Shown: positions 8,930 to 16,656 of the stretch, in pieces | How positions within the stretch are numbered: position 1 is the first letter of the stretch | How the letters are laid out: the number at the start of each line of letters is the position of its first letter | Source of the DNA: Hyphomicrobiales bacterium | GTDB lineage: Bacteria; Pseudomonadota; Alphaproteobacteria; Rhizobiales; Beijerinckiaceae | Reading direction: 5' to 3' | Length of the DNA: 34,429 bases | NCBI GenBank assembly: GCA_947455995.1 | Contig: CANGQA010000023.1 | Coordinates: 1-34,429 of the forward strand | Translations under genes and position numbers: made by a program | The notes under the pieces: generated by a model | Database searches by the model: none | The model's input: only the letters and a program-made list of their open reading frames with translations | Told to the model about the DNA's origin: nothing

Positions 8930-9115
8930 ATGGCCGTTCCTAAACGTAAGACTTCGCCGATGAAACGCGGTTTTCGTCGCTCCGCCGATGCCCTGAGTGC
9001 CCCGACCTATGTCGAGGACAAGGACTCGGGTGAATTGCGCCGTCCCCACCATATCGACCTGAAGACCGGCATGTATCGCGGTCGTCAGGTTTTGAAAGTG
9101 AAGTCGGAAGCTTAA
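8930..9115 (+). CDS. rpmF: 50S ribosomal protein L32
   Basis: A 61-residue basic protein, full length, with the alphaproteobacterial L32 pattern [18 protein letters not shown] at the start and [18 protein letters not shown] near the end. GGGAGAA lies seven bases before the ATG. It is monocistronic: about 250 bases separate it from the divergent ispA, and a strong terminator follows. The zinc-finger cysteines found in some L32 proteins are absent. The common neighbours yceD and plsX are not here. Confidence 0.97.
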   Translation: MAVPKRKTSPMKRGFRRSADALSAPTYVEDKDSGELRRPHHIDLKTGMYRGRQVLKVKSEA

Positions 9116-9146
9116 TCTCTCCGATCTGATCTTTTTATGCCCAAAC

Positions 9147-9178
9147 AAAAAGCGACGGCTCCAGCCGTCGCTTTTTTT
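9147..9178 (+). terminator. Rho-independent terminator of rpmF
   Basis: A perfect stem AAAGCGACGGCT/AGCCGTCGCTTT with a two-base loop is followed by a run of T. It lies 31 bases after the rpmF stop. The A-run on the other side means it could also stop leftward transcripts coming from phaR. Confidence 0.92.
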
Positions 9179-9223
9179 ATGCCATGCACCTCACAATCGC
9201 CGATAGCACGATTAGTGTGATGG

Positions 9224-9814
9224 TTACTTTCCTGCAAATTTATCCAACCGGCGTTGCAAATCCGACAATTCCCGTTTGAGGTCATCGATATCCTCGGCAG
9301 GTTCGGATACGACTGGCCCAGCGGTTGTCTGTTCACCGGTCGCAGGATCAATTCCTGCCGCACCGCCTGGCACGAAGGCATTGAACAGCGACAAGGACTG
9401 GCGGAACATATCCATGTTTTTGGCCACCTGTGCCTCTGTCAGTCCGAAAGTCGGAAAGGTCGTAGCGAACTGGTCACGGAATTTCTGCTGGTTCTCGGTC
9501 AGCGCCTTGATCGAATGTTCCAGATAGGTCGGCACCAATGATTGCATGCTATCGCCATAAAAACCGATCAACTGCCGCAAGAACGATACAGGCAACAGGT
9601 TCTGGCCATTTTTGCCTTCCTGCTCGAAAATGATTTGAGCCAGCACGGAACGGGTAATGTCATCACCGGTTTTGGCATCGCTCACAACAAAGTCTTCGCC
9701 ACGTTTGACCATCACAGCCAAATCGTCCAGCGTCACATAGGTGCTGGTTCCGGTATGATAGAGGCGACGATTGGCATATTTCTTAATGGCAATAGGTGGT
9801 TTTTTGCTTGTCAT
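9224..9814 (-). CDS. phaR: Polyhydroxyalkanoate synthesis repressor
   Basis: A 196-residue DNA-binding regulator of PHA granule genes that also senses the polymer in characterised homologues. The conserved N-terminal PHB/PHA regulator domain is at about residues 6-66 (IKKYANRRLYHTGTSTYVTL, then DITRSVLAQIIFEQE). The PHB_acc repeat region follows (LPVSFLRQLIGFYGDSMQ). The C-terminus is acidic and coiled-coil-like (DIDDLKRELSDLQRRLDKF). It is divergent from phaA-phaB across 500 bases, the usual setting for control of both sides. Confidence 0.95.
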   Translation of the reverse strand: MTSKKPPIAIKKYANRRLYHTGTSTYVTLDDLAVMVKRGEDFVVSDAKTGDDITRSVLAQIIFEQEGKNGQNLLPVSFLRQLIGFYGDSMQSLVPTYLEHSIKALTENQQKFRDQFATTFPTFGLTEAQVAKNMDMFRQSLSLFNAFVPGGAAGIDPATGEQTTAGPVVSEPAEDIDDLKRELSDLQRRLDKFAGK

Positions 9815-9860
9815 CTCTTGGCCACTCTGTCCCAGACCTCAAAGCGGGTCACTCTTTGTT

Positions 9861-9866
9861 ATTATA
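9861..9866 (-). promoter_or_regulatory. Candidate -10 box of the phaR promoter
   Basis: Read leftward, a consensus TATAAT lies 47 bases upstream of the phaR start codon. The matching -35 is weak: the best at about 18-base spacing is TCGCCT (9885-9890). The assignment rests mainly on the perfect -10 and its position. Confidence 0.4.
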
Positions 9867-10314
9867 GACAATCACTTTGCTATCAGGCGACAAAAATTCT
9901 CTATTGGCAAGCCCCCACACGCCAGACGTGGGTTTCACAACCGCTGCTCCTGCCTTTGCCTACGACCAAAGTGGCAGTGCGAAAGAACAAGAGCCTACCT
10001 CGTTTTACTGCCTTGACGACAGGGGGGCAGAATTGAAACAATCAATCGAAACGACAAGCCTGTCGTAGAGGGTAATAAAAAGGGCACATTGATTCAGACA
10101 AGCATCATGCAAGCATCATGACGACAGATTTATCCACCTGCCACATCCATCTGCCACACGGGCTGAATATCTTCCCATGATGCAGATCAAGGATAACGAC
10201 GGAATCATGAAGCATAAACAATCAAGACGTGCCATAATCGAACCCTTATTTTTGTCAGTCTGATTGGGAACAATCGGGCCAATCGCGCCAAGTCCGCTCG
10301 GAGGAATAAATTTC
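9867..10314. promoter_or_regulatory. phaR-phaA intergenic region with a repeated GCATCATG motif
   Basis: About 450 bases of non-coding DNA separate the phaR promoter from the phaA start. It contains an 11-bp perfect direct repeat CAAGCATCATG (10099-10109 and 10110-10120), and its core is inverted once more as CATGATGC at 10176-10183. A hairpin arm pair CCCAC/GTGGG sits at 9914-9932, and a near-match to a DnaA box (TTATCCACC) at 10130-10138. These are candidate regulatory elements for the pha genes. Known PhaR sites are TGC-rich, which fits loosely. No real gene is seen on either strand. Confidence 0.45.
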
Positions 10315-11493
10315 ATGGCTTCTACAGATATCGTCATCGTCAGCGCTGCCCGCACACCTGTCGGCTCTTTTGGGGGGGCCCTGTCGACATTGTCCGCCCA
10401 TGATCTCGGGGCTTTGGCTATCAAAGCGGCGCTGGAACGCTCGCATGTGTCCGCCGACGAGGTGGACGAAGTTATTTTGGGCCAGATTTTGACTGCCGGC
10501 GGTGGCCAGAACCCTGCCCGGCAAGCTGCCATGGCTGCCGGTGTCCCCAAGGAAAAAACCGCATGGGGCTTGAACCAGCTCTGTGGTTCGGGCCTGCGCG
10601 CTGTCGCACTCGGCCTTCAACAGATCACCAACGGCGATGCCAACATCATCGTGGCTGGCGGTCAGGAATCGATGTCGCAGTCACAGCACACGGCGTTTTT
10701 GCGCAATGGCACCAAAATGGGTGACATGAAATTCGTCGACACCATGCTGCGTGACGGCCTGCTTGATGCTTTCCACGGCTATCACATGGGCAATACGGCT
10801 GAAAACGTCGCTGCCAAATGGCAGATCAGCCGCGAGGAACAGGACCAGTTTGCGACCGCTTCGCAGAACAAAGCCGAAGCGGCACAGAAGGCCGGTAAAT
10901 TCAAAGACGAGATCGTGCCTGTCACCATCACAAGCAAAAAAGGTGATATCATTGTCAGCGATGACGAATATATCCGCCACGGCACAACCTTCGAGGCCCT
11001 GTCGAAACTGCGTCCCGCCTTCAACAAGGAAGGCTCTGTTACTGCAGGCAATGCATCGGGCATCAATGACGGCGCTGCTGCCGTTGTGTTGATGACTGCT
11101 GCTGAAGCAGCCCGCCGCGGTCTGACCCCGCTGGCCCATATCAAGTCTTGGGCTACCGCCGGTGTTGATCCTGCAGTGATGGGTTCAGGCCCTATTCCTG
11201 CCAGCCGCAAGGCCCTGGAAAAGGCTGGTTGGACCATCAATGATCTTGACCTGATCGAAGCCAACGAGGCTTTTGCGGCACAGGCCATTGCCGTGAATAA
11301 GGATCTCGGTTGGGATACATCCAAGGTCAATGTGAACGGCGGCGCAATTGCCATCGGCCACCCCATCGGGGCATCCGGCGCCCGCGTGCTGGTTACATTG
11401 CTGCACGAAATGGGTCGTCGCAATGCCCATAAAGGTCTTGCCACACTCTGCATCGGCGGCGGTATGGGCATCGCCCTCTGCGTCGAACGCTAA
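10315..11493 (+). CDS. phaA: Acetyl-CoA C-acetyltransferase (biosynthetic beta-ketothiolase)
   Basis: A 392-residue thiolase that condenses two acetyl-CoA to acetoacetyl-CoA, the first step of PHB synthesis. The catalytic residues are C90 (NQLCGSG), H349 ([10 protein letters not shown]) and C379 (LCIGGGMG), each one position from the Zoogloea thiolase numbering, so the whole protein aligns without large gaps. The start is the ATG at 10315 behind CGGAGGA (10299-10305), not the upstream in-frame TTG. It is followed by phaB after 124 bases, so the pair is probably one unit with a hairpin between. Confidence 0.96.
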   Translation: MASTDIVIVSAARTPVGSFGGALSTLSAHDLGALAIKAALERSHVSADEVDEVILGQILTAGGGQNPARQAAMAAGVPKEKTAWGLNQLCGSGLRAVALGLQQITNGDANIIVAGGQESMSQSQHTAFLRNGTKMGDMKFVDTMLRDGLLDAFHGYHMGNTAENVAAKWQISREEQDQFATASQNKAEAAQKAGKFKDEIVPVTITSKKGDIIVSDDEYIRHGTTFEALSKLRPAFNKEGSVTAGNASGINDGAAAVVLMTAAEAARRGLTPLAHIKSWATAGVDPAVMGSGPIPASRKALEKAGWTINDLDLIEANEAFAAQAIAVNKDLGWDTSKVNVNGGAIAIGHPIGASGARVLVTLLHEMGRRNAHKGLATLCIGGGMGIALCVER

Positions 11494-11501
11494 GAACCAC
11501 T

Positions 11502-11529
11502 GGGGGAAGAGGGCCAACCCCTCTCCCCC
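11502..11529 (+). promoter_or_regulatory. Intercistronic hairpin between phaA and phaB
   Basis: A strong GC-rich stem forms from GGGGG-A-AGAGGG and CCCTCTCCCCC around a short loop, with one bulged A. It starts eight bases after the phaA stop and has no T-run after it, so it is not a standard terminator. It may protect or process the 3' end of phaA mRNA, or set the phaA:phaB ratio. The role is inferred. Confidence 0.5.
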
Positions 11530-11617
11530 ATTCGCGTTGTTGCATCAAAATCACCATAAAAATGCAGCCTAAGAGCAGGCCGTTCCTGCCGCTGCCATTA
11601 CAACAGGGGGAATTCTC

Positions 11618-12343
11618 ATGGGACGTTTAGCAGTAGTCACCGGCGGCACACGCGGCATAGGCGCAGCCATCAGTAAGGCCTTGAAAGCAGCAGGCTATCA
11701 GGTTGCCGCCAATTATGCTGGCAATGACGAAGCCGCGCAGAAATTCAAGGCAGAGACCGGTATTCCCGTCTATAAATGGGATGTGGGCGATTATGACGCT
11801 TGCGCGGCAGGCATCAAGCAGATCGAAGCCGATTTGGGTCCGGTCGAGGTTCTGGTCAACAATGCCGGCATTACCCGTGACGGCATGTTCCACAAAATGA
11901 CCAAAGAACAATGGTCTGCAGTCATCCGCACCAATCTCGACAGCCTGTTCAACATGACCCATCAGGTCTGGGAAGGCATGCGGAACAGAAGCTTTGGCCG
12001 TGTGATCGTCATCTCATCCGTCAATGGCCAGAAGGGCCAAATGGGGCAGGTGAACTATTCGGCTGCAAAGGCTGGTGATCTGGGCTTCATCAAGGCGCTC
12101 GCCCAAGAAGGAGCCATCAAAAACATCACTGTGAATGCAATCTGCCCAGGCTATATCGGCACAGAAATGGTTCAGGCGATTGACGAGAATGTCCTGAAGA
12201 CCCGCATCTTGCCGCAGATTCCGGTTGGTCGCCTCGGCACCCCGGAAGAAATCGGCCGCTGCGTGGTCTTTCTGGCCGCCGACGATGCCGGTTTCATTAC
12301 AGGCTCAACCATCTCGGCCAATGGCGGGCAAAATCTGGTCTGA
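11618..12343 (+). CDS. phaB: Acetoacetyl-CoA reductase (NADPH, PHB synthesis)
   Basis: A 241-residue short-chain dehydrogenase that reduces acetoacetyl-CoA to (R)-3-hydroxybutyryl-CoA. It has the Rossmann signature TGGTRGIG (8-15), NNAGITRD (81-88), catalytic S134 (ISSVNG), Y147 and K151 (VNYSAAKAG). The segment SVNGQKGQMGQVNYS and the ITRDGMF loop are the PhaB type rather than general FabG. AGGGGGA precedes the ATG. It ends in a terminator 25 bases downstream. No phaC synthase gene is in the window. Confidence 0.95.
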   Translation: MGRLAVVTGGTRGIGAAISKALKAAGYQVAANYAGNDEAAQKFKAETGIPVYKWDVGDYDACAAGIKQIEADLGPVEVLVNNAGITRDGMFHKMTKEQWSAVIRTNLDSLFNMTHQVWEGMRNRSFGRVIVISSVNGQKGQMGQVNYSAAKAGDLGFIKALAQEGAIKNITVNAICPGYIGTEMVQAIDENVLKTRILPQIPVGRLGTPEEIGRCVVFLAADDAGFITGSTISANGGQNLV

Positions 12344-12368
12344 ACAGATGATCTTCCATCGAGATCAA

Positions 12369-12393
12369 GGCGGGATGAGATCCCGCCTTTTTT
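12369..12393 (+). terminator. Rho-independent terminator of phaAB
   Basis: A perfect stem GGCGGGAT/ATCCCGCC with a three-base loop is followed by six T residues, 25 bases past the phaB stop. It ends the phaA-phaB unit. Confidence 0.92.
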
Positions 12394-12478
12394 ATTGGCG
12401 TGCTCATTTATCGCGTCTATGACGGATATCAGGGCTTTTTAGATTTGTTTTTATCGTCATTTCTGGCAAAGCAAAAGG

Positions 12479-13384
12479 ATGACCCAGCATTCACAATCCG
12501 AAGATCAAGCTGCACCAAAATTGACTAAGCCGTTTGCCACTTTTGCCGGCTTTGGCGCCATTGCCTTATGGTCGTCCTTGGCCCTTCTGACCACACTCAC
12601 AGGCAAAATTCCACCATTCCAGCTTGCGGCTATGACCTTTCTGGTCGGCAGTTTGGTCGGAATGTCCACATGGCTGGTGCGGCCGCAGGCGATTAAGACC
12701 CTGATCCAGCCGTGGCCTGTCTGGTTGGTGGGTGTGGGCGGACTTTACGGCTATCACGCTTTGTATTTTGCTGCCCTGCAACTTGCGCCACCAGCCGAGG
12801 CGGGTCTGGTCAACTATTTGTGGCCGCTTCTCATCGTCATCGGGTCAGGCCTGCTCCCGGGACAAAGCCTGCGCCTGTCATCGATTGTTGGCGGACTATT
12901 GGGCTTTGCTGGTGTGGCTGTGCTGATTTTTGCGCGTGATGGCCTCGCCATAGAACCCGCGGCCATACCGGGTTATTTCTGTGCTTTAGCGGCTGCGGTG
13001 GTATGGGCTGCCTATTCGCTGCTCTCAAGCCGGTTCGGTGATGTACCGACCGATGCCGTGACCGGCTTTTGTTTTATCACCGCTGTTCTGGCAGCCCTGT
13101 CTCATCTGTTGTTCGAAACCACTGTATGGCCTCAAGGCGGTGGTGAGTGGATCGCGATCATAGGATTGGGGATTGGACCCGTTGGGGCCGCCTTTTATCT
13201 GTGGGATTACGGCATGAAAGCCGGGGATATCCGGGTCATCGGCTTTGCCTCTTATGCCACACCGGTCATGTCCACCATGCTGCTGGTTCTGGCTGGAAAA
13301 GCAGTGTTGGGCTGGGTACTTGCGCTATCATGTGCCCTGATTGCCGGAGGCGCCATGCTGGCGCGCCTGTCTAAGCAGAATTAA
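12479..13384 (+). CDS. DMT superfamily (EamA) exporter, YddG-like
   Basis: A 301-residue inner-membrane protein with about ten hydrophobic segments in two EamA halves (roughly residues 22-150 and 165-296). The motif PAEAGLVNYLWPLLIV in the first half resembles the YddG group of aromatic amino acid exporters, but the substrate is not certain. The N-terminus is a short polar tail. The Shine-Dalgarno is poor: AAAAGG abuts the ATG at 12479. The gene follows the phaB terminator and converges with the GNAT gene with only three bases between the stop codons and no terminator between them. Confidence 0.85.
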   Translation: MTQHSQSEDQAAPKLTKPFATFAGFGAIALWSSLALLTTLTGKIPPFQLAAMTFLVGSLVGMSTWLVRPQAIKTLIQPWPVWLVGVGGLYGYHALYFAALQLAPPAEAGLVNYLWPLLIVIGSGLLPGQSLRLSSIVGGLLGFAGVAVLIFARDGLAIEPAAIPGYFCALAAAVVWAAYSLLSSRFGDVPTDAVTGFCFITAVLAALSHLLFETTVWPQGGGEWIAIIGLGIGPVGAAFYLWDYGMKAGDIRVIGFASYATPVMSTMLLVLAGKAVLGWVLALSCALIAGGAMLARLSKQN

Positions 13385-13387
13385 ACC

Positions 13388-14203
13388 TCAGGCGGTCTCG
13401 TCACGCACATAATAGGTATAGGGATAAAGCGGCTTGAAGCCGATTTGCTGATAAAGTCCGCGCGCTGGCAGATTGGTCGCAACGACCTGTAAATAGGCCC
13501 GCATGGCCCCCTGCTTGCGTCCCCACGCCATCAGACCCGTAACAATCTTGCGGCCAAGACCCTGACGACGCATCGACGGGTCTGTCGCGATCTGGAAGAT
13601 ACCAAGCAAACCGTCTATTCTCACAGCCCGCCCAAAGGCCACCGCCACCCCATCGAGCATGATGTGCGCCAGAACCATCTGACCACCGACTGACGACAGC
13701 ATCTGGTCGATCACAGCCGTTTCATCCTCGCCAAGCTGGCTGGTTTTCGCATAGGCCTGCAGCCAGTTGGCATGGGGCGGCGGGTCAAGAACCACATCCT
13801 GATCCACCACAAAACCAGCGCCCAGCGGGGCAACCTCGACCGAGGTCGTATCTTTGCGAACAAATCCCTCGGCCTGCAGATATTCGACCTCATCCGGCGT
13901 GATCGCTGGTGTCATACGCACAGTGCAAGCCACGCCGCGTTCGCGGCACAGCCGACGCGCAACCGCCAACGTTTGCGGCAAAAGGCCCACACGCGGCGTC
14001 AAAGGCGTCAAAGAGTTGACCCGACGCGACTGCGATCCAGGCGCAAAACGACATTCCCAGCCGTTCAGGACCACCACTTCAGGGGCAGGCCAGGCCGAGC
14101 CCGAATGACGCTCGATTGCTAACAGCAAAGCCGGATCACACGGGGGCCAAATCTCGGTGATCGGCACCGCCTGATCTTTAAAATGCCCCGTCACCTTGTT
14201 CAA
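13388..14203 (-). CDS. GNAT family N-acetyltransferase
   Basis: A 271-residue protein with an unassigned N-terminal half and a C-terminal GNAT fold. The acetyl-CoA binding motif is at ATDPSMRRQGLGRKIVTGLM, followed by YLQVVATNLPARGLYQQIGF, which is the usual end of a GNAT domain. The substrate is unknown. The only starts in this frame after an upstream stop are TTG (14203) or GTG (14194), so translation probably depends on ribosomes finishing msrA, whose stop is nine bases away. The pair msrA-GNAT therefore looks like one unit. Confidence 0.8.
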   Translation of the reverse strand: MNKVTGHFKDQAVPITEIWPPCDPALLLAIERHSGSAWPAPEVVVLNGWECRFAPGSQSRRVNSLTPLTPRVGLLPQTLAVARRLCRERGVACTVRMTPAITPDEVEYLQAEGFVRKDTTSVEVAPLGAGFVVDQDVVLDPPPHANWLQAYAKTSQLGEDETAVIDQMLSSVGGQMVLAHIMLDGVAVAFGRAVRIDGLLGIFQIATDPSMRRQGLGRKIVTGLMAWGRKQGAMRAYLQVVATNLPARGLYQQIGFKPLYPYTYYVRDETA

Positions 14204-14212
14204 TTCCGTTTT

Positions 14213-14875
14213 TTACGATGCAGACAATCCAATACCAGTTCCAATGGCACAAGTCACACCTGTTCCACCCAACCCGCAATAGCCGTTGGGATTTTTGGAC
14301 AAATATTGCTGATGTTCTGTCTCGGCATAATAAAACGGCTTATCTTGCGCAATTTCGGAAGTGATCGCAGCAAACCCGCGTGCAGCCAAAGCCTTCCCAT
14401 ACTGCAAGGCACTGGCTTGGGCCAGAGCCAGATCGGTCTCGTCCGTGACGTAAATGCTTGAACGATATTGTGTACCGACATCATTGCCCTGCCGCATGCC
14501 CTGTGTGGGATCGTGATTTTCCCAAAACACCTGCAGCAACTCCGACAAACCGATCCGGGCAGGGTCATAAACCACAAGCACAACCTCGGTATGTCCGGTC
14601 AGCCCCGAACATACTTCGCGATAGCTGGGATTGGGCGTGCTCCCGCCTGCATAGCCCACCGCTGTTACGATGACTCCCGGGATCGACCAGAATTTACGCT
14701 CTGCGCCCCAAAAGCACCCCATGCCAAACTGAACCTGACGGCTTCCAGCCTGGAAAGGTGGCAGCAGTGACGCCCCGGTGACATGATGAGGCGCTTCAAT
14801 CTGCATGGGGACGGTGCGGCCAGTCAAAATTTCGGACGGCATAGGCATTTTCGGTGTCTTGCGGGCAAAAAACAT
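14213..14875 (-). CDS. msrA: Peptide-methionine (S)-S-oxide reductase
   Basis: A 220-residue repair enzyme that reduces methionine-S-sulfoxide in oxidised proteins. The catalytic motif GCFWG has its cysteine at C54, and resolving cysteines lie near the C-terminus ([12 protein letters not shown]). [16 protein letters not shown] is also typical of MsrA. An extra stretch of about 45 residues precedes the catalytic domain; it is not strongly hydrophobic and so is not a clear export signal. GGAGAA sits upstream of the ATG at 14875. It is the first gene of a leftward pair with the GNAT gene. Confidence 0.95.
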   Translation of the reverse strand: MFFARKTPKMPMPSEILTGRTVPMQIEAPHHVTGASLLPPFQAGSRQVQFGMGCFWGAERKFWSIPGVIVTAVGYAGGSTPNPSYREVCSGLTGHTEVVLVVYDPARIGLSELLQVFWENHDPTQGMRQGNDVGTQYRSSIYVTDETDLALAQASALQYGKALAARGFAAITSEIAQDKPFYYAETEHQQYLSKNPNGYCGLGGTGVTCAIGTGIGLSAS

Positions 14876-14961
14876 AAAAAATTCTCCGTATGAGAAAATC
14901 AGCTAACCTCGATAGTCTTTTTTTGCCAGCTCGACCAGATCAATTTAAATGACGGACCGAT

Positions 14962-15255
14962 TTAAACCAAGGTTGAAGGCGGCTTCAGCCGTGTCATCAC
15001 CAGTCCGATCAGCAACAGCAAAAGGCAAAGGGGAAAACCGAACATCGGGGTAATAATATCAGTCCAAATGAATTCCTTGCCATGGAAACCAAATCTGAAC
15101 GGGTTAACAAAACCCGGGTTCAAATAATCAATCAATTTCCAGACAGAATGAAACTGATTGCTTCCCGCTTCTGTGGAGATTATTGTATCATAAAGACCAA
15201 CTAAAAAGCCAACAAAAATCATTATATAACCTTGCAAAACAAACACATGTCTCAT
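14962..15255 (-). CDS. Small two-pass membrane protein, unknown function
   Basis: A 97-residue protein with two hydrophobic segments (about residues 7-23 and 70-87) around a polar middle region. Its layout recalls small hypothetical alphaproteobacterial membrane proteins with an aromatic turn (here EFIWTDIITPMFGFP) before the second helix, but I cannot name a family. The coding DNA is clearly more AT-rich than its neighbours, and the gene lies at the edge of the AT-rich island. AGGGG lies upstream of the ATG at 15255. It could be a horizontally acquired gene or a fast-evolving one. Confidence 0.55.
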   Translation of the reverse strand: MRHVFVLQGYIMIFVGFLVGLYDTIISTEAGSNQFHSVWKLIDYLNPGFVNPFRFGFHGKEFIWTDIITPMFGFPLCLLLLLIGLVMTRLKPPSTLV

Positions 15256-15747
15256 TTGTTAACCCCTGTTGACGAGTTTTGTGTAACTTTATTGAAAATT
15301 TCCGTGTAATTGTGATTTGTTTATTACTCTATTTGGTGTTAATCTGATTTTTACTACATAAATAACGATTATATTATATAAATATCATCATTATTATAAC
15401 CTAAAAAATAATACAACTATAAACAATAAAACCGCCTTTCTTATAATGCTAATATTTTTTAAATCAACAAAAAATGCAACTTATCCACAGAAAAATTCCG
15501 ACTAATGTTCAATGGTTTTTTTTAGATTATTAAAATTTGCATTAAAATATTAATATATTATAAATTTAATAATAAATTATATATTAATAAGAGTTAAATA
15601 TTAGTAAACAATATATTTATTCATGTATTTTTTAAATAATATAGAATCTTGAATTTATGAGCCGTTTAATCCTATCTGGCCAGGGTTCCACGTTGCAAAA
15701 AACTGGCTTAGCATGATTGTTCATTAATATAGCGGGGGAGAACAGAC
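15256..15747. other. AT-rich intergenic island with a DnaA box
   Basis: Nearly 500 bases, of which about 15290-15660 is extremely AT-rich against a GC-rich background. It contains no credible gene. A perfect DnaA box TTATCCACA lies at 15481-15489. An 11-bp inverted repeat (TATTAATATAT, 15548-15558, and ATATATTAATA, 15579-15589) lies in the most AT-rich part, where chance palindromes are common. It separates the divergent 97-residue protein gene and the dioxygenase gene, so promoters for both should lie here. I cannot place them convincingly. Confidence 0.85.
15481..15489 (+). promoter_or_regulatory. Perfect DnaA box
   Basis: The nonamer TTATCCACA matches the DnaA consensus exactly and sits in the AT-rich island. 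Only one copy is seen here. A single box is compatible with DnaA titration or regulation rather than an origin. Confidence 0.5.
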
Positions 15748-16641
15748 GTGATCATCGATAATGAAATTTCGGTCACAGAGGTTGTTTTACGGGCCATGGC
15801 AGGCGGGGATGATGCCCGCTTGCGCGATATTGCCGCAAGCTTTGTCCGCCACATGCATGACTTTGCGCGTGAGGTGCGGTTGACAGAAGCGGAGTTTGAA
15901 GCAGGTATCGCGATGCTCAACCGGATCGGTCAGGCTACCAATGATGTCCACAACGAGGGCATTCTGTTTTCCGATGCCATTGGCCTGTCGACCCTTGTTT
16001 GCCTGATGAACAATGGCGCCAACGGCAATACCGAGACAGCGGCTGCGTTGTTGGGGCCATTCTGGCGGATGCATTCGCCTGTCACGCCCAATGGCGGCTC
16101 GATTGTCCGTTCACCGACGCCCGGCCCTGCGCTATTTGCCCAATTCGACATTGTTGATGCCAAAGGCGAGCCGATCGAGGGTGTTGAAATTGATGTCTGG
16201 CATTCTTCTCCTGTCGGCCTTTACGAAAATCAGGACCAAGCACAGGCCGAGATGAATCTGCGGGGCAAGTTCACCTCCGACGCTCAGGGTCAATTCGGGT
16301 TCCGTTCTGTCAAGCCTGCTGGCTATCCGGTCCCGACAGATGGCCCGACGGGAGATCTATTGAGGGCACAAAATCGGCACCCCTATCGTCCTGCCCATGT
16401 GCATTTTCTCTGCTACAAACCGGGCTTTAAAACGCTGGTGACACAGGTGTTCGTCGATGACGACGAATATCTGGAAAGCGATGTGGTCTTCGGTGTCACC
16501 CGTGCCCTGATCGGTGATTTCAAGAAGCATGAGATTGGCACGCCGCCCGACTCAGAGACCAGCGCACCATGGTATACGCTGGCCTATCGCTTTGTGATGG
16601 AAGCGGGAGAAGCAAAACTACCGCATCCGCCAATTAAATAA
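15748..16641 (+). CDS. Intradiol ring-cleavage dioxygenase (catechol or hydroxyquinol 1,2-dioxygenase)
   Basis: A 297-residue non-haem Fe(III) enzyme that opens catechol-type rings between the hydroxyl groups. An N-terminal dioxygenase dimerisation domain (about 1-95) precedes the catalytic domain. The four iron ligands are visible: Y159 (VGLYEN), Y193 (AGYPVP), H217 and H219 (PAHVHF). It starts with GTG at 15748 behind GGGGGAG. No other aromatic degradation gene (muconate cycloisomerase, maleylacetate reductase or a regulator) is nearby, so the substrate stays open between catechol and hydroxyquinol. It lies directly beside the AT-rich island but has ordinary base composition itself. Confidence 0.9.
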   Translation: MIIDNEISVTEVVLRAMAGGDDARLRDIAASFVRHMHDFAREVRLTEAEFEAGIAMLNRIGQATNDVHNEGILFSDAIGLSTLVCLMNNGANGNTETAAALLGPFWRMHSPVTPNGGSIVRSPTPGPALFAQFDIVDAKGEPIEGVEIDVWHSSPVGLYENQDQAQAEMNLRGKFTSDAQGQFGFRSVKPAGYPVPTDGPTGDLLRAQNRHPYRPAHVHFLCYKPGFKTLVTQVFVDDDEYLESDVVFGVTRALIGDFKKHEIGTPPDSETSAPWYTLAYRFVMEAGEAKLPHPPIK

Positions 16642-16656
16642 TTGACCCGCAAATCA

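Noticed and set aside
9771-10068. Rightward frames in the phaR-phaA gap
   Set aside because: They start within or beside phaR, lack ribosome binding sites and give products without domain features.
10130-10138. TTATCCACC as a DnaA box upstream of phaA
   Set aside because: One mismatch from consensus and no second box nearby; expected by chance at about this rate.
15290-15660. AT-rich island as the chromosomal origin
   Set aside because: Only one perfect DnaA box is visible, no cluster of 13-mers or repeated boxes, and none of the usual origin neighbours are present.
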